Source: Tachypleus tridentatus
Taxonomy: Eukaryota; Arthropoda; Merostomata; Xiphosura; Limulidae
DNA: 64,000 nt
Assembly (NCBI RefSeq): GCF_004210375.1
Contig: NC_134828.1
Span: 22,436,400-22,500,399 of the forward strand
Direction: 5' to 3'
In this document: piece by piece, positions 7,685 to 18,235 of the stretch
How the letters are laid out: every line of letters starts with the position of its first letter
Position numbering within the stretch: the first letter of the stretch is position 1
The notes under the pieces: generated by a model
What the model was told of the DNA's origin: nothing
The model's database searches: none
The model's input: only the letters and a program-made list of their open reading frames with translations
Program-made: the position numbers and the translations under genes

Positions 7685-9751
7685 GGTAATGTTGGACAGA
7701 TTGTACTGTAGGTTCGAGCAGAAACCCAGACTTCAGTCGACGAAAGTGCCATCTAGCTGTTTCAAAACCTTGTTCTACAATCTCTCTTTTACTTGTTTTA
7801 AAGTCATCGACTAACATAGCAGTGCAGGTATAACATTTCTCTATCAAAACCTGTTGTACGTCTTTAGTAGATGAGGACAGTTTTGTATCACCAGATTTCT
7901 TACAAATATTGTTTACAATCTCGTTCATAAGACCATCTGAATCTCCTGGAAGTAACATGGTACAAAGAATCCTTAATATAATCATGCTGACTGCATGCAA
8001 TAAATTATTGTCTGCCGTCAATATAGTCATGCTGACTGCATGCAATAAGTTCTTGTCTACCGTTAATATAGTCATGCTGACTGCATGCAATAAATTATTG
8101 TTAACCGTTAATATAGTCATGCTGACTGCATGCAATAAATTATTGTCTACCGTTAATATAGTCATGCTGACTGCGTGCAATAAATTCTTGTCTACCGTTA
8201 ATATAGTCATGCTGACTGCATGCAATAAATTATTGTCTACCGTTAATATAGTCATGCTGACTGCGTGCAATAAATTATTGTCTACCGTTAATATAGTCAT
8301 GCTGACTGCATGCAATAAATTATTGTCTACCGTCAAACTTCTTCATTTAGAAAGTTTGATGTCACTGTGGATTCGATACTAAAGAACTGTCAAATAAATA
8401 GACATTGTTACCTGTTGGAATACTACAACAATGAGGCATTGTTACCTGTTGGAATACTACAACAATGAGACATTGTTACCTGTTGGAATACTACAACAAT
8501 GAGACATTGTTAACTGTTGGAGTACTACAACAATGAGACATTGTTACCTGTTGGAGTACTACAACAATGATACATTGTTATCTGTTGGAGTACTATAACA
8601 ATGAGACATTGTTACCTGTTGGAATACTACAAGAATGAGATATTGTTACCTGTTGGAATACTACAACAATGAGACATTGTTACCTGTTGGAGTACTACAA
8701 CAATGAGACATTGTTACCTGTTGGAGTACTACAACAATGAGACATTGTTACCTGTTGGAGTACTATAACAATGAGACATTGTTACCTGTTGGAGTACTAC
8801 AAGAATGAGACATTGTTACCTGTTGGAATACTACAACAATGAGACATTGTTACCTGTTGGAATACTACAACAATGAGACATTGTTACCTGTTGGAGTACT
8901 ACAACAATGAGACATTGTTACCTGTTGGAGTACTACAACAATGATACATTGTTATCTGTTGGAGTACTATAACAATGAGACATTGTTACCTGTTGGAATA
9001 CTACAAGAATGAGATATTGTTACCTGTTGGAATACTACAACAATGAGACATTGTTACCTGTTGGAGTACTACAACAATGAGACATTGTTACCTGTTGGAG
9101 TACTACAACAATGAGACATTGTTACCTGTTGGAGTACTATAACAATGAGACATTGTCACCTGTTGGAGTACTACAACAATGAGACATTGTTACCTGTTGA
9201 AGTACTATAACAATGAGACATTGTTACCTGTTGGAATACTACAACAATGAGACATTGTTACCTGTTGGAATACTACAACAATGAGACATTGTTACCTGTT
9301 GAGTACTACAACAATGAGACATTGTTACCTGTTGAGTACTACAACAATGAGACATTGTTACCTGTTGGAGTACTATAACAATGAGACATTGTTACCTGTT
9401 GGAGTGCTACAACAATGAGACATTGTTACCTGTTGAAGTACTACAACAATGAGACATTATTCCCTGTTGGAATACTACAACAATGAATTGGTTTCACACT
9501 TGAATTCTTGGATGATCTGTGTCGTTTCTTTGGTATCACCAAATCCAAGTGATCCTCAGAACTATCACTAGACATTTCACCTTCATCACTCTACAATAGA
9601 ATATCGTAATCAATCCTTCCTTCTTTTCTTTATTCATACCTTCAATTTCATCTGCAGCTGCTTCCCACCTGCTTTTCGTGCCATTCTTACACTGACATCT
9701 AAGATAGTTCACACAAGTACCACGCATGCGCACTTTGCATTTACAAGTCAT
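7685..9751 (-). CDS. Unidentified gene, three-exon model with minisatellite-filled intron (partial, possibly broken)
   Basis: I do not recognise this protein. Exon A (9751-9640) starts MTCKCKVRMRGTC and contains a cysteine pattern C-x-C...C...C-x-C, resembling small zinc-binding CXC motifs; donor GTATGA follows. Exon B (9580-9464 if the acceptor after TGAAG is used) encodes EMSSDSSEDHLDLV and a basic, nuclear-signal-like PKKRHRSSK, ending SIPT. Exon C (7945-7685) begins after a pyrimidine-rich TTACTTCCAG, encodes DSDGLMNEIVNNICKK, and ends at a strong GTAAGT donor (7684), so further exons should lie at lower coordinates. All three junctions are phase 1, and B joins C in frame as PTG-DSDG. Two minisatellites fill the B-C intron. 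In the copy next to exon B the donor GT is GG, so splicing there may be lost. An alternative is a transposon-derived gene. Confidence 0.45.
7976..8336. repeat. 45-bp minisatellite, 8 copies
   Basis: Eight nearly identical 45-bp units containing CATGCTGACTGCATGCAATA. Because 45 is a multiple of three, both strands stay open; the minus strand repeats TVDNNLLHAVSMTIL in frame with exon C of the gene. A better acceptor (TTACTTCCAG) lies between the array and exon C, so I read the array as intronic rather than protein-coding. Confidence 0.9.
8400..9486. repeat. 34-bp minisatellite, about 32 copies
   Basis: Unit GACATTGTTACCTGTTGG plus RATACTACAACAATGA, 33-34 bp. Variant units (GATACATTGTTATC at 8568 and 8942; GATATTG at 8638 and 9012) recur 374 bp apart, so an 11-unit block was duplicated. 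On the minus strand every unit contains TTGTTGTAG, like an acceptor, and CAG-GTAACA, like a 5' splice donor. Confidence 0.93.
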
Positions 9752-9960
9752 TTTGTTCTTTTCCTGTATTAACTTTACCTTTTCAGTTTAAGAGCAGTAC
9801 ACTTGATAACTACATGTGATATCTGTTTTGTAGCCAACCGCGGATCATGTTTTTACAAGGGGTATGACAATCACGTGCTTTATGTCCAATCAGATTTTGA
9901 TAAAATTGTTAGCCAGTAAACAAACCAAACAAATGACTTGAAAAATTAGTTTCTCAAAAT
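9752..9960. other. Upstream region of the minus-strand gene model
   Basis: Sequence 5' of exon A. It contains no clear TATA box or other promoter motif that I can defend. Confidence 0.3.
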
Positions 9961-10095
9961 GCCGCCCCCCCCCCCCGCTAGTACAGCGGTAAGTCTGCGG
10001 ATTTATAACACTAAAATCATGGGTTTGATTCTCCTCGGTGGGCTCAGCAGATAGCTCGGTTCGGCTTTGCTGTTAAAAACGCACGCACACACACT
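9961..10095 (+). mobile_element. SINE-B copy
   Basis: A second, shorter tRNA-like SINE of about 115 bp. It has a head (CTAGTACAGCGGTAAGTCTG), a B-box-like GGTTTGATTCTCC, then CGGTGGGCTCAGCAGATAGC, GGCTTTGCTGTTA and an AC-rich tail. A run of 12 C lies at 9965-9976, where the family normally has the start of its head. The family is called SINE-B throughout. Confidence 0.85.
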
Positions 10096-10394
10096 CAAAA
10101 TCCTGGGTGTCTCTTATGTGGAAACAATATTAACTATTTTGTGATTGGTGCAATTGTACCAATATTGGTCTTCTTCATGCACACAATTGGTCACATAAAA
10201 TATGTTAATGTATTAAAATTAAATAGAAGACGCACCCAAAGCGTGCTGAGTCAGCTTTAATGTTCTCCTTTGACCAAGTAAAGCTTTGTTCTACATTAGG
10301 AAATGCTGTTTTATTTATGAAAGAGATGTAATGTTTCCTGGCTTTACTAAACTGTGTCAGTTTGTTGTTTTACTTCTTCTGTTGTTCAACTCAA

Positions 10395-10627
10395 TGGTCG
10401 GTAGTCGCCCCTAATTTAGTAGTGTAAGACTACAGGGAAGGTAGCTAGTCATCACCACCCACCGCTAACTTGTGGGCTACTCTTTTATCAAATAATAGTG
10501 GAATTGACCATCACAATATAACGCCTCAAACACTGAAATGGCAAGTATGTTTGGTGTGAGTGGGACTCGAACCTGCGACCTTCAAATTACTACTCGAGCG
10601 CCCTAACCAACTGGCTATGTCGAGCCC
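10395..10627 (-). mobile_element. SINE-A copy lacking the 3' tail
   Basis: The full tRNA-like head lies at the right end (CGAGCGCCCTAACCAACTGG) and the body is present. The match stops at GTCGGTAGTCGCC, before the GCGCGAAATTC tail. Confidence 0.9.
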
Positions 10628-10807
10628 TACATTTTAGTATCTGCTGGTGAGTAAACGAATTACAAACAAAAAAGTTGTTATGTGTTCATAAATATCCTGA
10701 CATTTATTTGTACTTCTGATAAAGATAATCTGAAAAATCAAAATATTAAACAAACGGCCAACCTCGGGCTGTGAGACAAGTTAATTAAACATGTACAGTT
10801 ATGCGAA

Positions 10808-10918
10808 GCATGTTCACTCAGTAAGCTATCTCTGCCAAGTCTACCACTGGAATCGAAACCCAGGTTTTAGCGTTATAAACATTTGGATTTAGTGCTGAGT
10901 CACTTGGGGGAGGGGGGA
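10808..10918 (-). mobile_element. SINE-B copy, diverged
   Basis: Minus-strand match to the SINE-B core (GGAATCGAAACCCAGGTTTTAGCG), with many substitutions and a G-rich end. Confidence 0.6.
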
Positions 10919-11034
10919 ATAAAACCTATATCGATCTGACAGTAATATGAAGAACTCATGTTTAAGACACTTAACTCATAGCAACAGTGAAATACGTGAA
11001 TGTCGAATACAACCATGTGGAGTGTGTTTTGTGT

Positions 11035-11147
11035 TTTTTTGTATAGCAAAGCCACAAAGGGCTATCTGCTCAGCCCACCGAGGGGAATCGAACCCCTGAT
11101 TTTAGCGTTGTAAATTCGGAGACATACCGTTGTATTAGCCGGGGGCC
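11035..11147 (-). mobile_element. SINE-B copy
   Basis: A clean minus-strand copy: AGCAAAGCCACAAAGGGCTA, then CCGAGGGGAATCGAACCCC, TTTAGCGTTGTAAATTCGG and the head ending GGGGGCC. Confidence 0.92.
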
Positions 11148-11249
11148 ACAACCATGTGGAAAAAAATATTTCAATTGAATTAAACTTGTTATTTTCATGA
11201 AACCAGCATATCCAACAGGTATCATATTCTTAAATGCATAGTTTCCAAG

Positions 11250-11515
11250 AGCATGGCCTGGTGGTTAGGGCGTTGAATTCGCAATATGAGGATTGCGGAT
11301 TCGAATCCCCATCACACCAAACATACTCGCCCGTTCAGCCTTGGAGGTGTTGTAATGAGACGGTCAGTCCCACTATTCGTTGATAAAAGAGTAGCCCAAG
11401 AGTTGGCGGTGGGTGGTGATGACTAGTTACTCTCCTCTAGTCTTACACTATCCAATTAAGGACGGCTATCGCAGATAACCCTCGTATATATAAATGTGCG
11501 CGAAATTCTAAGAAC
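11250..11515 (+). mobile_element. SINE-A copy, near full length
   Basis: Head GAGCATGGCCTGGTGGTTAG, B box GATTCGAATCCCC, complete body, and tail GTGCGCGAAATTC. The segment before the tail (ATATATAAATG) is altered. Confidence 0.93.
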
Positions 11516-11737
11516 ACCAAAAACCAAACCAAATTTTTAGATGATAGGCCTGACATCTATTGGTTTATTTACAAACAACAAGCACGTCACTTCTAATCTT
11601 CAATGCGTCACTGACATTCTTTGAGCTTTATCGTTATTCTATAACGAAACAGTATATTAATTATGTATTTATTCAACAGAAATAGTTAAATAAATATGCA
11701 TTTAAACTGTAACCTACGCCTTATCAAATTGTAAAGC

Positions 11738-11945
11738 CCGTGGGTTAAGGCGTGCGACTCGTAATCTATGAGGGCGTTGTAACGTGACGGTCAATCCCAC
11801 AATTCGTTGGTGAAAGAGTAGCCCAACAGTTGGCGGTGGGTGGTAATGACTAGCTGCCTTTCTTCTAGTCTTACACTGATAAATTAGGGACGGCTAGCGC
11901 AGATAGCCCTTGAGAAGCTGTGCGCGAAATTCAAAACAAACAAGA
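11738..11945 (+). mobile_element. SINE-A copy with internal deletion
   Basis: Head CCCGTGGGTTAAGGCGTGCG is joined to the body at TATGAGGGCGTTGTAACG, losing the B box. The tail is intact, ending GCGCGAAATTCAAAACAAAC. Confidence 0.9.
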
Positions 11946-12006
11946 CTTTACTTAGCAAATTTATGACGAGCCTGACAGACGTAATAAATATTAACCTGTA
12001 AAGTTC

Positions 12007-12277
12007 GGTTTGTTTTGAATTTCGCGCAAAGCTACACAAAGGTTATCTGCGCTAGCCGTCCCTAATTTTGCAGTGTAAGACTAGAGGGAAGGCAACTAGT
12101 CATTAACACGCACCGCCAATTTTTGGCGCTACTCTTCTACCTACTAATAGTGAGATTGACTGTCCCATTATAACGCCCCACGGCTGAAAAGGAGAGCATG
12201 TTCGGTGCGACGGGGATTCGAACTCACAACCCTCGGATTACGAGTCGAGTGTCTTAACCACCTGGTCACGCCGGTTT
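12007..12277 (-). mobile_element. SINE-A copy, near full length
   Basis: Minus-strand copy with the tail at 12007-12040 and the head at the right, containing the B box (GGGGATTCGAACTC on the plus strand) and ending GTCACGCCGG. Confidence 0.93.
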
Positions 12278-12594
12278 GATAACTAAAACTTATGTCGAAT
12301 AACGACGGTAAATTAAAAAGAATTGAAATATCTTATATGATACGTGAGCTAAAGGGATAGTTCTTCCCATATTTCTAGCTACTGGCCACAGTGAATGTAG
12401 ACAATCAGCTAGCATTTTACGCCACAAGGATTTCTGAACAAACAACAATGTTGGCTGTAACTTTTTACAATACGTCCACAGCTGAAAATAGTGTGCGTGT
12501 GTTCAGTAACATCTGCGTCTCGAATCTTGGACCCATTGATTTTAATCCATCATGCTTGCTATGCCCAGTTCAAAAGTTAAAAATATTCATACTG

Positions 12595-12709
12595 TGTTTG
12601 TTTTTAAGCACAAAGCTTGCTACACAATGGGCTATCTGTGTTGTGCCCATCGCGGGTATTGAAAACCGATTTTTGAAGTTATAAACTTACCCCTAATCCA
12701 CCGCAGGGC
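12595..12709 (-). mobile_element. SINE-B copy, diverged
   Basis: Minus-strand match: ACAATGGGCTATCTGTG, then CGCGGGTATTGAAAACCG and AAGTTATAAACTTACCCC, in the order expected for SINE-B. It overlaps the end of a 97-codon plus-strand frame that starts at 12391; that frame is otherwise unrecognised and is not called as a gene. Confidence 0.68.
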
Positions 12710-13485
12710 AAAAGATATCCAATAAAATTGATGTCTTTTGTTTTTGTGATAAAAACTAACACCTCAGTACAAAGCACTTTACAGCACAAGCCCTTGTGGT
12801 ACCGAGTATTAAATACTTCAACGTAGGTAGGTTCACTGTTAATAATAGGTTCGTAGAAGTTTATTAATAATTCTATGTACGTAACTTATAAAAACAGATT
12901 ATGTTACTTTTTTCAAAGTAAGATTTCTATGTTTTTTAGTAAGTGGCGCCACTTCTCTTTGCACATTAGTTTAGGTAACTCAATGTGTGATATAGACATG
13001 GTTGTAAAATAAACAGTAGCTGTAAATTAACGGATAATTTTCACAGTATAACAATTCTTACATTACAGCCTACTCTGTAACTTTAAATCTGCCCTATCAA
13101 CTGTAATAAAATTCACAGTTGATGAGAAAATCGTTTAACGTTATCACTCTGAGCCATTCTGCTTCCTGAGTTAACGAACAGCTTTACTTAGGCCTAAACA
13201 TAAATGTCCATTTAATGGCATTCCCGGCGTGTAGAAGCATTGATAACGAAACGTCACTCCTCTAAGCCTACCCGAACACTTTACACCATAAGATAGGATT
13301 TACTTTCGTACCTGATAACAGTCAACATAAAATAAAAATGGTCATTACCAGAGTTACGTAATTTCGGCTTTAGCTTCCTAAACCACAAGTAATTGATTGT
13401 TGAATAATAAAGCCGTAAATAATAAAGTGTTTATCGTAGACTCCAAAATCATCACATACACAATTTACAACTCGCTCGATCGTTA
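12710..13485. other. No gene seen
   Basis: AT-rich sequence without repeats or open frames that I can interpret. Confidence 0.45.
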
Positions 13486-13785
13486 CCTAGTGTTTAGCAT
13501 GCGGGATTATACACCTGGTGATTCATGGTTCGTGACCCGTTGTTGTTACAAATATACTCCATACTTTATTGCAATTTGTGCGTTATAAGAGTGACGGTCA
13601 AATCCCACTATTAGATTAAACGAAGAGTTCGTTGGTCACTAACTTCCTTCCCTCTAGTTTATCACTTCAAAATTACGAAAAGCTAGTAAACACAGCCTTT
13701 GCATAGTTTATGAAAAATGAAGCCAAGTGTTCATTATTATTGCGCAGAGAGCCCTCGAACAGCTTTGCGCGAAATTAAAAAAAAA
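13486..13785 (+). mobile_element. SINE-C copy, diverged
   Basis: A third SINE type that shares its tail with SINE-A but has a different front. Visible parts are GTGTTTAGCATGCGGGATT, GTGCGTTATAAGAGTGACGG, CAAATCCCACTATTAGATTA, TTCCTTCCCTCTAGTTTATC and a displaced tail GCCCTCGAACAGCTTTGCGC. The same front recurs at 17448 and the middle at 46404. Called SINE-C here. Confidence 0.6.
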
Positions 13786-14003
13786 CAAAAAGCGAATCAT
13801 TATTATTACAGCCCGTATTCACATGATTTAAGTACCAAAATGATTGACCCAATACATCGTGATAATTTGAACACTTGTAGCCAGCAATTTAAGTTTACCC
13901 AAAAGAATCAGTTTAGTTAAAGCGGGGAAGACCGAATAGAATGAAGTACCTATTAGTTAAATATAGGCTGTTATTTAAAGTGTTAAGTTATAACAAAATA
14001 AGC

Positions 14004-14245
14004 TCTGAAGTACAAGCTAACTGATAGGTTGGTGGTTGAATTATTGTGTTATGTTAAATTAAAATGGATGAGACTAAAGTGAAGTACAAACTAACTGGTA
14101 GGTTGATGGTTGAATTATTGTGTTGTACCAAACCAAACTAGCAAATAAGCTGGTACTTGAAATTTTACGTTAAAATGGATAAGACATACAATGATGTACA
14201 TACTGACTGATCAACCATAGTAGTTAAATTATTACGTTTGTTTAA
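14004..14245. repeat. Degenerate 74-bp tandem repeat, about 3 copies
   Basis: GAAGTACAAGCTAACTG at 14007 recurs as GAAGTACAAACTAACTGG at 14081 and GATGTACATACTGACTG at 14193. Each is followed by TTGGTGGTTGAATTATTG-like sequence. The third copy is offset by an insertion of about 38 bp. Confidence 0.7.
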
Positions 14246-14394
14246 TTTATAGAAAGTACAAAATTAAAACAAGCACATAAAATAGAACCGTTTTTAAATA
14301 AGAAGGTAAACATATGAAACCGTATTTAACGGGTTAAAACTGGAATTCATTTTATTTGGAATAGGAACTCAAATAGTTTAGCTGTTTATCTCAA

Positions 14395-14705
14395 AACACG
14401 CGATTAGCAGGTCACAAACTATTAAAATAAAAGACACGCGACTAGCAGGTCGCAAATTAAAACAAAAAGAGACACGCGATTAGCAGTTCACAAATTGCTC
14501 AGAAAAAAGTAGACACGCGATTAGCAGGTCATAAACTATTTAAAAAAAAGACACGCGATTAGCAGGTCACAAAATATTTAAAAAAATGACACGCGACAGG
14601 CAGGTCACAAATTACTCAGAAAAAAGACACACGACTAGCAGGTCACAAATTACTCAGAAAAAAGACACACGACAGGCAGGTCACAAATTACTCAGAAAAG
14701 AAAAA
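14395..14705. repeat. About 38-bp minisatellite, about 8 copies
   Basis: Imperfect copies of GACACGCGATTAGCAGGTCA followed by an A-rich linker of variable length. The last copies use ACGACAGGCAGGTCA. A 63-codon open frame across it is a by-product of the repeat. Confidence 0.9.
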
Positions 14706-15007
14706 GATACAAGATTTCATAGCTTTCCAAGTCGGTTCATAATCTCTCTATGGCTGACCAATCACAAAACTGGATAATAAGAATCCAGACGTATCTTTAC
14801 TCTATATGACAGTCTCAAAACAATAGCACATACACAAGTTAACTTCGGAAAGCAACATAAATATTCCATGAAACAGTAGATAGTTTCAGTGACTGAATCC
14901 CACTGAAGAAAGAAATATTCAGAATCGAACTGCTTGCTGGAAGATCCCGATGGGATGTAACATATTCCGGATTAGAAAGTCTATATACAGGTTTCTTGAG
15001 ATTGAGG
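14706..15007. other. No gene seen
   Basis: Unique-looking sequence between the minisatellite and the next SINE. Confidence 0.45.
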
Positions 15008-15276
15008 TTTTTGAATTTCGCGCAAAGCTACACGAGGGCTATCTGCGCTGGCTGTCCTTAATTTTGCAGTGTAAGACTAGAGGGAAGGCAGCTAGTCATC
15101 ACCACCTACCGCCAACTTTTGGGCTATTCTTTTACCAACGAATAGTGGGATTAACCGTCACTTCATAACTCCCCACGGCTGAAAGGGAGAGCATGTTTGG
15201 TGCGAACGGGATTCGAACCCACGACCCTCAGATTACGAGTCGAGCGCCTTAACCCACCTGGCCATTCCAGGTCCCC
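15008..15276 (-). mobile_element. SINE-A copy, full length
   Basis: One of the best copies. The tail starts at 15012 (TTGAATTTCGCGCAAAGC). The body is complete, and the head on the right includes ATTCGAACCC and GCGCCTTAACCCACCTGGCC. No clear target duplication was found. Confidence 0.95.
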
Positions 15277-15802
15277 ACTATAGGAGAGTGACGTGTGTGG
15301 AATGTCTAGATACGACGTGTTTTTATGTGACAATTCTTGTCGCGATATAAAAATACAAAAACAAGAGATTGTATTTAATGTAAGTCTGAATATTATCAAA
15401 CTTTGTTCCATTCAAAATGAAATAACATACATGCTTGCATGTATGTGTAAATCTACAAAAGGCATTGATATTGTTCACGGACAATATAAAACATGCCTTA
15501 ATGAGCACGTTTAGGTTAACGTACGCTTGGAAATTTAATCTCCAAGGGTTCTTACCTATGTAAATGGGTTGTGTCATGAAATGTATGTTAAATACATCCA
15601 AATACGTTCATTAACGATTCGAAAATGATCAGAACTTCATACTGCACCCAACTTAGGTATTTATTTTACTAGTATATATTATTATTGTTGAAATGTTGAG
15701 AATACAAAATTATTTTCAAATGCATTTAATATTTTGATTTTTTTGTAAATTTCACACTAATTACTGGTCACTGAAGTTTCTTTGATTTTTTTCTCCCTTA
15801 AG
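15277..15802. other. No gene seen
   Basis: AT-rich sequence with overlapping open frames of 70-90 codons on both strands (15293-15601) and no recognisable motif. Likely chance frames. Confidence 0.45.
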
Positions 15803-15811
15803 CTGAATCAA

Positions 15812-16065
15812 GGTCCGGCATGGCCAGGTGGGTTAAGGCGTTCGACTCGTAATCTGAGGATTGCGGGTTCGAATCCCTTTCAATCGTGAGGACGTTATAA
15901 TGTGACTGTCAATCCCACTATTCGTTGGTAAAAGAGTAGACCAAGAGTTGGCAGTGGGTGGTGATGACTAGCTACCTTTCCTCTAGTCTTACACTGCTAA
16001 ACTAGGGACGGCTAGCGCAGGTAGCCCTTGTGTCGCTTTGCGCGAAATTCAAAAATCAAACAAAC
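15812..16065 (+). mobile_element. SINE-A copy with 9-bp target-site duplication
   Basis: Complete head, B box (GGTTCGAATCCC) and tail. A short deletion follows the B box, removing the CACCAAACATGCTCGC block. CTGAATCAA at 15803-15811 repeats at 16066-16074, directly bracketing the element. Confidence 0.94.
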
Positions 16066-16074
16066 CTGAATCAA

Positions 16075-16831
16075 ATATTCTTAATTCTACGACCTTCGTA
16101 GACCTTCATAATTATTTGATGTGATTGATACAACAAGATAAGAAATATCCATTTTATAAAAGATATGATTTTCAGAAATTATTCAGTGTTTTATTTTTTC
16201 TCCACGACTTTCAGCTTATTTTGACAAGAGTTTAACAGTTCTGCTAGGAGCTTAAATCTTAATGCAATGTATGTTTCCACTATAGGACTTTAACGTCGTC
16301 CTATTAACATCTTGCAACAACTAGTTTAAAATTGTCAGGCATTAAACATAATCCATGAAAAACCTTAATAGGTTGGAAGTTTCACGATATAGAATAATCG
16401 GATTTTCTCCTAAAGTAAATTTCAATAATGATAATGAAACTTAATATCTACGTCAGCAACAGCTGTCTCTTACTTCACCTGGAAACAGCAAACTGCTTTT
16501 AAGAAACTTCTGAAAGACTTTGACGCGTACCAGCCTTAACTTTATAACAAGATGGTAACTTTGTTTCGAAGTTGTTTTGTATTTTTAAGACTAGACTTTA
16601 ACATGCTTTATTTTTGTTGTTGTTGTTTCACTTTATTTCGTTCGACTTTGATTTACTTTGTCAGAAACTTACGCTGTAACGTGCTGTTGTTTGAAGAATT
16701 TCGTGATATAATTTAATGGAATAACATATTCCAACCTGAACGTCCCCTTGTTTGCATGTAGATTAAATGTTCAGGTATTCAAGTCAGTTGTTTTTAAATT
16801 TAAGTTATACTAGCCAGACAGAACACAGAAA
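16075..16831. other. No gene seen
   Basis: AT-rich sequence; nothing recognised on either strand. Confidence 0.45.
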
Positions 16832-16840
16832 ACTTATATT

Positions 16841-17221
16841 AAGGCCTGACATCGCCAGATGGTTAGGACGCTAGACTCGTAATCTGAAGGTCGCGGATTC
16901 GAATCCCGGTCGCACCAAACATGCTCGCCATCCCAGCCGTGGGGGCGTTATAATGTGACGGTCAATCCCACTATTCGTTGATAAAAGATTAGCCCAAGAG
17001 TTGGCGGTGGGTGGTGATGACTAGTTGCCTTCACTCTAGTCTTACACTGCTAAATTAGAGACGGCTAGCGCAGATAGCCCTCGAGTAGCTTTGCGCGAAA
17101 TTCAAAACAAACTAACAAAGCCCAAGAGTTGGCGGTGGGTGGTGATGACTGTTAAATTAGGGACTGCTAGCGAAGATAGCTCTCGTGTAGCCTTGCGCAA
17201 AATTCAAAAACAAACAAAGAG
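16841..17221 (+). mobile_element. SINE-A copy with a second, partial body and tail
   Basis: A full SINE-A ends near 17112 (GCGCGAAATTCAAAACAAAC). It is followed at once by a second partial copy (17117-17221) that starts in the body at GCCCAAGAGTTGGCGG, skips part of the middle, and ends with its own tail. ACTTATATT at 16832-16840 and 17222-17230 brackets the whole, so both parts inserted together. Confidence 0.85.
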
Positions 17222-17468
17222 ACTTATATTTAAAGAAGTATTGAACTGGCTTGACGTTTCGTTTAATTATTGGAATTATTAAATCAATAAGTTAGATTTT
17301 AATTATATAAAACTTTGGTTGAAATGGTATATAAACAATTAATTATTAAGAATGAATTTTCTTTGAAACAAAACACTACAATATTAAGATGATCGTTTTG
17401 TCACCAAGTAATTTTAAAATTGTAGAACCTGTCATCCAGTGATTTAATTTACCAGTGGTTAGCGTGCC

Positions 17469-17756
17469 TGACTGAGGATCCGTTGTTTGTACCCTGCTAC
17501 TGCCGAAAAATCAAATCGTGCCCAGCACTCTGGAGCTGTTAGTTTTTTGTAACAGTAACTGTTAATCAAACTATTCGATTAGAGCAACCCAGAGATTAGC
17601 AGTGGGTGGTATTGACTGAGGATCCGTTGTTTGTACCCTGCTACTGCCGAAAAATCAAATCGTGCCCAGCACTCTGGAGCTGTTGGTTTTTTGTAACAGT
17701 AACTGTTAATCAAACTATTCGATTAGAGCAACCCAGAGATTAGCAGTGGGTGGTAT
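17469..17756. repeat. 144-bp tandem duplication, two near-identical copies
   Basis: 17469-17612 and 17613-17756 differ, as far as I can see, at one base (GTTAG versus GTTGG). TGAC stands at each boundary, suggesting microhomology-mediated duplication. It lies within SINE-C and is much younger than the SINE. Confidence 0.93.
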
Positions 17757-17802
17757 TGACTAACTACCTACCTTCCAGTCTATTGCTTTATAGATAAGAG
17801 TG

Positions 17803-17920
17803 TCTTTGTTTCCTTATAGCAAAGCCACATCGGGTTATCTGGTGAGCGCACCGAAGGGAATCGAATCCCTGATTTTAGCGTTGTAAATCTGTAGACTTAC
17901 CGCTGTACTAGCGAAGGGCT
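17803..17920 (-). mobile_element. SINE-B copy nested in SINE-C
   Basis: Minus-strand SINE-B: TATAGCAAAGCCACATCGGG, then GAAGGGAATCGAATCCC, TTTAGCGTTGTAAATC and a head ending GCGAAGGGC. ATAGATA at 17790-17796 and 17926-17932 may be its target duplication. Confidence 0.9.
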
Positions 17921-18084
17921 ACTTAATAGATATGAACGGCTTGCGCAAACAGTCCTCTAGTATCTTTGCACGAAATTCAACAAACAAAAAAATTAACTCA
18001 TTTATGGACCTTATTAGTTTTGGGAGACCTAACGGGTATATTGTTTAACATTTTGAATTACATATCTCAAGATTCAAGGCTCAA

Positions 18085-18235
18085 ATTGTCCTATACCACT
18101 GAACATGATATACACTGTTAGCTGTAACAGCCAGTCCCACTCTTCGATTAAGAGTAGCCACACAGATCGCCGGTGCTATTAACTGATATGCATTCGCCTG
18201 GTCAGCAGTTCTAAATTAACGTTGGTTTTGCCTGA
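18085..18235 (+). mobile_element. SINE-C fragment
   Basis: Shows CCAGTCCCACTCTTCGATTA, AGAGTAGCCACACAGATCG and a TCAGCAGTTCTAAATT that resembles the pre-tail. Both ends are missing. Confidence 0.5.

Larger units (their letters stand above)
17448..17990 (+). mobile_element. SINE-C copy with internal duplication and a nested SINE-B
   Basis: The front starts near CCAGTGGTTAGCGTGCCTGA. The middle has CAAACTATTCGATTAGAGCA and AGATTAGCAGTGGGTGG, and the tail is GGCTTGCGCAAACAGTCC then CACGAAATTC. A 144-bp block is duplicated, and a SINE-B interrupts the end. Confidence 0.75.

Noticed and set aside
7909..8382. 157-codon plus-strand frame over the 45-bp repeats
   Set aside because: It mirrors a repeat whose length is a multiple of three, and the plausible exon C lies on the opposite strand.
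15190..15276. tRNA genes at the SINE heads (here and at 11250, 53300 and elsewhere)
   Set aside because: The heads keep A- and B-box-like sequence but do not fold into a full cloverleaf, and they continue into the SINE body, so they are tRNA-derived promoters, not tRNA genes.
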